A stretch of 64,000 nt of DNA from Cnuibacter physcomitrellae (GTDB lineage: Bacteria; Actinomycetota; Actinomycetes; Actinomycetales; Microbacteriaceae). The DNA is taken from positions 2,779,474 through 2,843,473 of the forward strand of contig NZ_BMHD01000001.1 of NCBI RefSeq assembly GCF_014640535.1. Direction: 5' to 3'. The first letter of the stretch is position 1, and each line of letters opens with the position of its first letter. Positions 16,528-22,655 of the stretch are shown here, one piece after another. The position numbers were made by a program, and so were the translations under genes. The notes under the pieces are model-generated. The model was given only the letters and a program-made list of their open reading frames with translations. It searched no databases and had not been told where the DNA came from.

Positions 16528-17676
16528 GTGACCATCTCCCGCCCCGCCACGACAGCGCCCGCCAAGGCCCCGGCCGCACCCCAGCCGACCCGTCAGGGCA
16601 CGCAGATCCGGCTCACCGACGTCACCAAGGACTACGGTCTGGCCAGCCCCGCCGTCGACCGCGTCTCGCTCACCATCGAACCCGGCGAGTTCATGACCCT
16701 GCTGGGTCCCAGCGGATCCGGCAAGACCACGACCCTCAACCTCATCGCCGGGTTCGAGACCCTGACCTCGGGCACCATCGCGCTCAACGGCACCGACGTC
16801 GGATCGCTCCCGCCTCACAAGCGCAACCTCGGGATGCTGTTCCAGAACTACGCCCTCTTCCCGCACATGACGGTGGCGCAGAACGTCGCCTACCCGCTCA
16901 GGGAGCGCCGGGTGCCCAAGGCGGAGATCACGCGCCGCGTGGCCGACGTGCTCGCGCTCGTCCAGCTCGAGGGGCGCGACTCGAACTACCCGAGCCAGCT
17001 CTCCGGCGGCCAGCAGCAGCGTGTGGCGCTCGCCCGCGCGATCGTGTTCAACCCGAACGCGCTCCTGCTCGACGAGCCGCTCGGCGCGCTCGACCGCAAC
17101 CTCCGCGGAGCGCTGCAGACCGAGATCCGCCGCATCCACCGCGAGGTGGGGTCGACCTTCGTGTTCGTCACGCACGACCAGGAGGAGGCGATGAACCTCT
17201 CCGACCGCATCGCCCTCTTCAACAGCGGGCACATCGAGCAGATCGGATCGCCGGAGGATCTCTACCGGGCGCCCGACACGCTCTTCACCGCGCGTTTCCT
17301 CGGCGACTCGAACGTCTTCGACCTCGGCGAGGGCGCCGTCGGCGTCCAGGCCCGCTGGGAGGACGAGGTCTGGGCGATCGACCCGTCCACCGTCACCGCG
17401 CATCCCGGCGCCGCCTCGCACAGCGCGATCGTGGTGCGGCCCGAGGACGTCCAGGTCGCGCGCAGCGCCGACGCGGTGCCGGCCGGCGCCAACAGCGTGG
17501 CGGCGCGGGTGCGCGATGTCGAGTACATGGGCGCGTATCGGACCGCCCTGCTCGACCTCGGGCGCTCCGCCCGGCCGGGCCGGGCACGGCTCGAGGCGCT
17601 CGACTCCACCCTCGCCCTCGGCGACCAGGTCGTCGCATGGTGGCGCCCCGAGCGCCAGCGCGTCGTCGCGGCCTGA
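16528..17676 (+). CDS. ABC transporter ATP-binding protein, PotA type
   Basis: 382 residues from a GTG. The nucleotide-binding domain shows Walker A 'GPSGSGKTTT', Q-loop 'LFQNYALFPHMTV', signature 'LSGGQQQRVALARAI', Walker B 'ALLLDEPLGALDR' and the H-loop 'VFVTHDQEEAM'. A C-terminal TOBE-like regulatory domain follows from about residue 280. It energises import through the two permeases encoded just upstream. Length and domain order match PotA and FbpC-like proteins. Confidence 0.95.
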   Translation: MTISRPATTAPAKAPAAPQPTRQGTQIRLTDVTKDYGLASPAVDRVSLTIEPGEFMTLLGPSGSGKTTTLNLIAGFETLTSGTIALNGTDVGSLPPHKRNLGMLFQNYALFPHMTVAQNVAYPLRERRVPKAEITRRVADVLALVQLEGRDSNYPSQLSGGQQQRVALARAIVFNPNALLLDEPLGALDRNLRGALQTEIRRIHREVGSTFVFVTHDQEEAMNLSDRIALFNSGHIEQIGSPEDLYRAPDTLFTARFLGDSNVFDLGEGAVGVQARWEDEVWAIDPSTVTAHPGAASHSAIVVRPEDVQVARSADAVPAGANSVAARVRDVEYMGAYRTALLDLGRSARPGRARLEALDSTLALGDQVVAWWRPERQRVVAA

Positions 17677-17745
17677 GCCGGCATCCGACAACCCACCCAC
17701 CACACAGCGCCCGTCCTCGGGCAACAAGACAGGTAAGGAACGACA

Positions 17746-18825
17746 ATGGTGTCCAGATCCAAGAAGGTAACCCTCGCGGTCGGCCTCGTCGCCGTCGCGG
17801 GCCTGCTCGCGGGCTGCTCCGGCGGCGACACGGGCGGAGGCGGGGGAGGGGGCTCCACCGACGCCGCCACCACGATCACGTTCGTCGGCTACGGCGGCGA
17901 CGGGCAGCAGGCCCAGATCGACGCGTGGCAGACCCCGTACACGGAGGCGCACCCGAACGTCACCTTCGTCAACACCTCGCCGCCCGACGTGGCGCAGGTC
18001 AAGGCGCAGGTCGAGAGCGGCGCCGTCCAGTGGGACGTCATGGCGACCGCGCCCTACGCCGCGCAGCAGAACTGCGACACGCTCTTCGAGCCGCTCGACC
18101 TCTCGGGCATCGACCAGTCCGACCTGGTGGAGGGCACGGTCGGCGAGTGCTACCTCGGCAACTGGATCAACGCCACGCCGATCGCGTACCGCACCGACGC
18201 CTTCCCCGCCGGTCAGGGGCCGAAGACGGTGCAGGACTTCTTCGACAAGGAGAAGTTCCCCGGGCAGCGCGGCATCGTCACCAACCTGCAGAACGGGATC
18301 CTCGAGTACCCGCTGCTCGCGGACGGGGTGAAGCCCGACGACCTGTACCCGCTCGACGTCGACCGCTCGCTCGAGAAGCTCGACAGCATCCGCGACGTCA
18401 CGACGTTCGCACCGAACGTCGGAGCGCTTCAGCAGGCGGTGCAGGGCAACCAGGTCGACATGTTCCTGCTGCCCGACTCCCGTCTCGTGCCCCTGCTCAA
18501 GGAGGGCATGGACATCACGATCGTCTGGGACGAGACCGTCGCCTCGCTCAACGCGTTCGCGGTGCCGAAGGGCTCGCCGAACAAGGCGGCGGCCGAGCAG
18601 TTCATCTCGAGCGTGGTCGAGCCGGCGCAGGTCGCGAAGATCTCCGAGCTGCTCGGCGTGGCCCCGGTGAACAAGACCGCGAAGCCGCAGCTCGACGAGT
18701 TCACGAAGCAGGTCGAGGTGTACGGCCCGGTGAACACCGGGGGCACCGTGCTGCAGGACGTCGACTGGTACGCGGAGAACTTCAACGACGTGTCGAACAA
18801 GCTCACCACCTGGCTGAACGGCTGA
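17746..18825 (+). CDS. ABC transporter substrate-binding lipoprotein, PotD type
   Basis: 359 residues. A signal peptide with lipobox 'VAGLLAGC' is followed by a Gly-rich linker, so the protein is lipidated on the outer face of the membrane. The mature part begins 'TTITFVGYGGDGQQAQIDAW' and has the PotD/SBP_bac_8 look ('GVAPVNKTAKPQL', 'ETVASLNAFAVPKGSPN'). It delivers the ligand to the two permeases. The polyamine-binding acidic residues were not verified, so the ligand is left open. GTAAGGAACGACA precedes the ATG, and the gene is 69 bases behind the ATPase gene. Confidence 0.92.
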   Translation: MVSRSKKVTLAVGLVAVAGLLAGCSGGDTGGGGGGGSTDAATTITFVGYGGDGQQAQIDAWQTPYTEAHPNVTFVNTSPPDVAQVKAQVESGAVQWDVMATAPYAAQQNCDTLFEPLDLSGIDQSDLVEGTVGECYLGNWINATPIAYRTDAFPAGQGPKTVQDFFDKEKFPGQRGIVTNLQNGILEYPLLADGVKPDDLYPLDVDRSLEKLDSIRDVTTFAPNVGALQQAVQGNQVDMFLLPDSRLVPLLKEGMDITIVWDETVASLNAFAVPKGSPNKAAAEQFISSVVEPAQVAKISELLGVAPVNKTAKPQLDEFTKQVEVYGPVNTGGTVLQDVDWYAENFNDVSNKLTTWLNG

Positions 18826-18870
18826 TCCCGTGACGCAGCGGGCGCCTCGTCTCCGGACCGATGTTCTCAC

Positions 18871-18888
18871 CCTGAAATACGCTTCAGG
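18871..18888 (+). promoter_or_regulatory. Palindrome directly before the second IclR gene
   Basis: CCTGAA-atacgc-TTCAGG, 6-bp perfect arms and a 6-nt centre, ends one base before the ATG at 18890. It could be an autoregulatory IclR operator. It lies inside the coding region only if the weaker upstream GTG at 18830 is used. Confidence 0.4.
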
Positions 18889-18889
18889 C

Positions 18890-19648
18890 ATGGTGAACAC
18901 CGGAACGACGGGCGAGGCGCCCGGCTCTGACATCCAGGCGGTGACCCGAGCGGGTCAGATCTGCGCCCTGTTCGGGCCCGACACGGCCGAGCTCACCGCC
19001 GCCGACGTGTCGGAGCGGCTGGGCCTGAACCGCACCACCGCCTACCGCTACTGCATCTCCATGGTGACGGCGGGCATCCTCGACCGCGGCGCAGCCAAGG
19101 GGACCTTCGTGCTCGGGGAGCTCATGCTGCGGCTCGGGATCCAGGCGCTCCGGCGCCGCCCGGTGGTCGACCTGGCGCCGCCGTACCTGGCGAGGCTGAG
19201 CGAGGCCACGAGGATGACCGCGGTGCTGAGCCTCTGGAGCAGCCGGGGCCCCGTGGTCACCCTGGTCGAGGAGGACCGCACCCGACCGGCCGTCGTCACC
19301 GTACGGCCGGGCACCGAGCTCGACCGCACGGCGGCGCAGGCCCGGGTGTTCCTCGCCCACCAGCCCGACCAGCGCGGGCTCGAGGCCCTGAGCCTCGGCG
19401 CGTCTCCCACCGAGCGCGCCGAGCTCGAGGCCGCCGTCTACACGGCCCGCCGGACGGGCTACAGCATCACCGAACTCCCCGGCGGGGTCATCGCCGCGGC
19501 CGCTCCCGTCTTCGCGCCGGAGGGCATCGCCGCCACGGTGGGCCTGTTGGGCACCGACTCGAGCGTCGACCTGTCGGCGGGATCCACCGCCGTCACCGAG
19601 CTCCTCGCCGCCACCGCCGCCCTCACGGAGGCGCTGGCCCACCGATGA
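18890..19648 (+). CDS. IclR family transcriptional regulator (second of two)
   Basis: 252 residues from the ATG at 18890. A GTG at 18830 would add 20 basic residues not expected for the family, but neither start has a convincing Shine-Dalgarno. The helix-turn-helix is 'LTAADVSERLGLNRTTAYRYCISMVTAGIL', almost the same recognition sequence as the first IclR ('SERLGLNRTTAHRYLLSL'). The effector domain shows 'LAPPYLARLSEATRMTAVLSLWS' and 'VRPGTELDRTAAQARVFLAH'. The strong resemblance suggests duplicated regulators that read similar DNA but perhaps different metabolites. It lies in the same transcription direction as the ABC genes and the cyclase. Confidence 0.9.
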   Translation: MVNTGTTGEAPGSDIQAVTRAGQICALFGPDTAELTAADVSERLGLNRTTAYRYCISMVTAGILDRGAAKGTFVLGELMLRLGIQALRRRPVVDLAPPYLARLSEATRMTAVLSLWSSRGPVVTLVEEDRTRPAVVTVRPGTELDRTAAQARVFLAHQPDQRGLEALSLGASPTERAELEAAVYTARRTGYSITELPGGVIAAAAPVFAPEGIAATVGLLGTDSSVDLSAGSTAVTELLAATAALTEALAHR

Positions 19649-19661
19649 GAAGGAAGCCGAC

Positions 19662-20642
19662 GTGATCGTCCCCCGCTACGACGAACTCCTCCAGGCCGAT
19701 CCGCCCGGATCCAGCTGGCAGGTCTTCGGCCCCGACGATCACCTCGGCACCATCAACTTCCTCACCCCGGCCCGCGTCGCCGAGGCGGCGCGCCTCATCC
19801 GCACCGGACGCCGGTTCGGGCTCGACCACACGCTGACGGCATTCGAGCCCTATCCGACCGGGACGCGTCGACCGCTCGAGCACCACCTCTTCTCGACGAA
19901 CACCTGGCACCGCGACGACTGGGTCGACTCCCTCTACCTGCAGTCGTCGTCGCAGATCGACTCGCTGCGGCACATCGGGCATCCGCAGCACGGGTTCTAC
20001 AACGGCCTGCGCCCGGAGGAGAACACGGCGGACTCCTCCGCGCTCGGCGTGCACGAGTGGGCGGAGGCGGGCATCGCCGGCCGCGGCGTGCTCCTCGACG
20101 TTCCCCGGTGGTTCTCGCTCCGCGGGCTCCCGTACGCGGCCGACCAGACGCTGCCCATCGAGGCGACGATGCTCGACGAGATCGCCGAGTCGGAGGGTGT
20201 GACCTGGGAGGGCGGCGAGATCCTGCTGCTGCGCACCGGATGGGCGGAGCAGTACCTCGCGAAGACGCCCTCGCAGCGCGCATCCACCCCATGGCGGCAG
20301 GCGCCGGGGCTCGCGCAGCGCGAGTCGATCCTGCGGTGGCTGTGGGACCACGAGATCGCCCTGGTCGCCGCCGACAACCTCGCGGTCGAGGCCGACCCGG
20401 TGCTCGAATCCGACTTCCGCGTGCCCGGCGAGACGCCGCCCGCGTCGGGCGTCGACCATGGTGGGATGCTGCACCGCCCGCTGATCGCGCTGCTCGGGAT
20501 GGCCCTCGGCGAGCTCTGGCGCCTCGACGAGCTCGCCGCCGACTGCGCCGCCGACGGCGTCTACGAGTTCTTCGTCACGTGCAAGCCGCTCAACCTCGTC
20601 GGCGCCGTCGGCTCGCCCCCCAACGCGATCGCCTTCAAGTAG
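19662..20642 (+). CDS. Cyclase family metal-dependent hydrolase (PF04199 type)
   Basis: 326 residues, longer than bacterial kynurenine formamidase (about 210) and like the extended cyclase group. Family features: 'DHLGTINFLTPARVAEAARLI', 'SSSQIDSLRHIGHPQHGFYNG' in place of the usual HxGTHxDxPxH metal loop (Asp and His kept), 'RGVLLDVPRW', 'GEILLLRTGW' and 'DHGGMLHRPLIALLGMALGE'. Such enzymes hydrolyse amides or lactones or process isatin-like rings. As the last gene of the importer operon it may open the substrate, in parallel with the DUF6282 hydrolase on the other strand. Confidence 0.87.
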   Translation: MIVPRYDELLQADPPGSSWQVFGPDDHLGTINFLTPARVAEAARLIRTGRRFGLDHTLTAFEPYPTGTRRPLEHHLFSTNTWHRDDWVDSLYLQSSSQIDSLRHIGHPQHGFYNGLRPEENTADSSALGVHEWAEAGIAGRGVLLDVPRWFSLRGLPYAADQTLPIEATMLDEIAESEGVTWEGGEILLLRTGWAEQYLAKTPSQRASTPWRQAPGLAQRESILRWLWDHEIALVAADNLAVEADPVLESDFRVPGETPPASGVDHGGMLHRPLIALLGMALGELWRLDELAADCAADGVYEFFVTCKPLNLVGAVGSPPNAIAFK

Positions 20643-20656
20643 CGCTCCCTTCGGCG

Positions 20657-20717
20657 GTGGATCTGACACTCGTGGTGCCCTCGTGGACGCCGAGCCCACC
20701 ACGCCTGTCAGATCCGC
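20657..20717. repeat. 61-nt palindromic intergenic repeat, copy 2
   Basis: Same arms as copy 1 with a few changes: the left arm has one (GTGG for GCGG at its start), and the right arm has CACCACGCCTGTCAGATCC. The 19-nt centre length is kept. It begins 15 bases after the cyclase stop codon, at the end of the plus-strand operon, and its right end is 12 bases from the next start. Confidence 0.85.
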
Positions 20718-20729
20718 GTACCGGTCCGC

Positions 20730-21068
20730 GTGGTGGTGGGGTTGTCGTGGTCGAATGAGAGGGTGTCGGTCTCCTTCTCGTTCCCCGTCGGCACGACCGA
20801 ACGTCACGAGGTCGGCGTCGCGGTCGTGGGGCTCCGCCGCAAGGTCACCCTCACCGTCGACGGGGTCGTGGTGCTCCAGACACGGGGAAACTACGGCATC
20901 GTCATGCCCAACGTCTTCGACATCGAGGTGGGCGTCCACGAGCGCCACATGGTCTCGGTGCGGCTCATCTTCCAGCAGTACGTCGACGGCGGCGCCGCCT
21001 ACATCGACGTCTTCCTCGATGGCCGCTTCGCCTTCCGCCGCCCCTGGCGCACCACCTCCGGCGCCTGA
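20730..21068 (+). CDS. Small beta-rich protein of unknown function
   Basis: 112 residues if the GTG at 20730 is used; the start is unclear and an in-frame GTG at 20763 also fits. Alternating hydrophobic residues ('VSVSFSFPVGTTERHEVGVAVV', 'VTLTVDGVVVLQ', 'AAYIDVFLDGRFAFRRPW') suggest a compact beta sandwich. There is no signal peptide, membrane segment or cysteine. I do not recognise a family. Composition and third-position GC match its neighbours. It is boxed in by repeat copies 2 and 3, which leave almost no room for a promoter of its own; it may depend on read-through from the cyclase operon. Confidence 0.6.
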   Translation: MVVGLSWSNERVSVSFSFPVGTTERHEVGVAVVGLRRKVTLTVDGVVVLQTRGNYGIVMPNVFDIEVGVHERHMVSVRLIFQQYVDGGAAYIDVFLDGRFAFRRPWRTTSGA

Positions 21069-21084
21069 CCCGGTCCCGCGGGGC

Positions 21085-21145
21085 GCGGAAATGACAGTCG
21101 TGGTGGGCTCCTGCACGAGAAGCCCACCACGAGTGTCAGATCCGC
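21085..21145. repeat. 61-nt palindromic intergenic repeat, copy 3
   Basis: The right arm CACCACGAGTGTCAGATCC is identical to copy 1. The left arm has diverged (GGAAATGACAGTCGTGGTG). The centre is again 19 nt and extends the stem (GGCT/AGCC). It lies between two convergent genes, 16 bases after the small gene and 31 bases from the MHS stop. Confidence 0.85.
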
Positions 21146-21176
21146 ACCGCCCGCCCGCGCGCAGGCGCGGGGCGGG

Positions 21177-22550
21177 TTACTTCGACCAGGCGTAGATGCC
21201 GCGGCGCTGCTCCTCCTCGGCGCCGGGGCGGAGGTTGATGCCGCGGCGGTCGCGGAGGAGGAGGGTGGCGACGAGGCCGATGACCGTCATACCGAGCAGG
21301 TACAGGGTGACGGACACGGTGGTGCCGGTGGCCTGCTGCAGCGCGGTCGCGATCGTGGGGGCGAAGGCGCCACCGAGGATCGAGCCGATCGCATACGAGA
21401 TCGAGACTCCCGAGAAGCGCACCGAGGCGGGGAACAGCTCCGAGTACCAGGACGCCTGAGCGCCGTAGGTGAGGCCGAGGCCGGTCGTGAGCAGCACGAG
21501 CCCGAGACCCAGGAGCAGGATGTTGCCCGTGTTCACCAGCGGGAAGAGGGTGACGACGAAGACGCCCTGCAGCACCCATCCGATGATGTAGGTGGTGCGG
21601 CGGCCGATCCGGTCCGAGATCCAGCCGGCGAGGAACGTGAAGATCAGCCAGAACACGCTCGACACGGTCACCGCCCAGAGCACGGCTCCGCGGTCGAGGC
21701 CCAGCGGACCGTTCGGGTTGGTCGCGTAGTTCTGGATGTATCCGCCCGTGGTCATGTAGCCCACGGCGTTGTTGCCGGCGAAGACGAGCGCGGCGAGGAT
21801 CACGAGGGGTGCGAAGTAGCGGAACAGCTTCCCGATGGGGGCGCGGGTCTGCTCCTTGCGGGCCGCGATCTCCTCGAACACCGGGCTCTCCTCGACGCTC
21901 CGACGCACCCAGTAGCCGACGCCGACGAGCACCACGGAGAACAGGAACGGGATCCGCCAGCCCCACTCGAGGAAGGCGTCGCCGGGGAAGATCAGGTTCA
22001 TGATGGCGAGCATCGCGCTCGCGAGCAGCAGGCCGATCGGCACGCCGATCTGCGGCATCGCTCCGAACAGGCCGCGGCGCTCGCGGGGGGCGTGCTCGAC
22101 GGCCATCAGCACGGCCCCGCCCCACTCGCCGCCTGCCGAGACCCCCTGCAGGATGCGGAGCAGGATGAGCAGGATCGGTGCGACGATCCCGATCACCCCG
22201 TAGGTCGGCAGCAGGCCGATCAGCGTGGTCGAGACGCCCATGAGGATGAGGGTGATCACCAGCATCGGACGGCGCCCGATCCTGTCGCCGAAGTGCCCGG
22301 CGAGGAACGCGCCCAGTGGGCGGAACAGGAAGCTGATGCCCACCGTCAGGAAGGACAGCAGGGTGGCGATCGCCGGACCGGCCGGCTCGAAGAAGAGCTT
22401 GCCGAACACGAGTCCGGCGGCGGAGGCGTAGATGAAGTAGTCGTACCACTCCACCGTGGTTCCGACGACGGTGGCGATCGCGACGCGGCGTCGATCGACC
22501 GTGAGGGCGATCGTCCCGGTGGGGGTGAGGGAGGGTGAAGCGGCGGACAT
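21177..22550 (-). CDS. MFS transporter, metabolite:H+ symporter (MHS) type
   Basis: 457 residues from the ATG at 22550 with AGGAGTGCTCG; the longer open frame to 22625 would cover the promoter. Twelve membrane segments fit. MHS signatures: 'GTTVEWYDYFIYASAAGLVFGKLFF', 'LFRPLGAFLAGHFGDRIGRRP', 'LQGVSAGGEWGGAVLMAVEHAP', 'GWISDRIGRRTT'. This group (ShiA, ProP, KgtP, PcaT-like) imports dicarboxylates, aromatic acids or osmolytes with protons. The 15-mer operator in front of it is identical to the one ahead of the FAH-RraA gene, so it probably brings in the substrate of that enzyme. Confidence 0.93.
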   Translation of the reverse strand: MSAASPSLTPTGTIALTVDRRRVAIATVVGTTVEWYDYFIYASAAGLVFGKLFFEPAGPAIATLLSFLTVGISFLFRPLGAFLAGHFGDRIGRRPMLVITLILMGVSTTLIGLLPTYGVIGIVAPILLILLRILQGVSAGGEWGGAVLMAVEHAPRERRGLFGAMPQIGVPIGLLLASAMLAIMNLIFPGDAFLEWGWRIPFLFSVVLVGVGYWVRRSVEESPVFEEIAARKEQTRAPIGKLFRYFAPLVILAALVFAGNNAVGYMTTGGYIQNYATNPNGPLGLDRGAVLWAVTVSSVFWLIFTFLAGWISDRIGRRTTYIIGWVLQGVFVVTLFPLVNTGNILLLGLGLVLLTTGLGLTYGAQASWYSELFPASVRFSGVSISYAIGSILGGAFAPTIATALQQATGTTVSVTLYLLGMTVIGLVATLLLRDRRGINLRPGAEEEQRRGIYAWSK

Positions 22551-22600
22551 CGAGCACTCCTTTGTGACGTCTCCGGTCGACGCACCTGCGCGTCTCGAGC

Positions 22601-22615
22601 GATCATATACGATCC
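22601..22615 (-). promoter_or_regulatory. Candidate GntR/FCD operator, copy 2
   Basis: GATCATATACGATCC, identical to 3186-3200, 51 bases upstream of the MHS transporter start. Same strand orientation and similar distance to the start codon as copy 1, which argues for one shared regulator. Confidence 0.65.
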
Positions 22616-22655
22616 TCGGTCGCAATGCATCCCCGATCGCGCGGGTCGGTCCCGC

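Noticed and set aside
15750-18833. A 1027-residue plus-strand frame overlapping permease, ATPase and lipoprotein genes
   Set aside because: Frame-shifted shadow of real genes, composition dominated by Arg, Ala and Pro.
18830-18890. Upstream GTG start for the second IclR gene
   Set aside because: It adds a basic extension with no family match and covers a palindrome; the ATG at 18890 gives the usual IclR length.
15388-18933. A 1181-residue open frame antisense to the ABC transporter genes
   Set aside because: His/Asp/Arg-rich composition without domains; the other strand encodes clear permeases, an ATPase and a lipoprotein.
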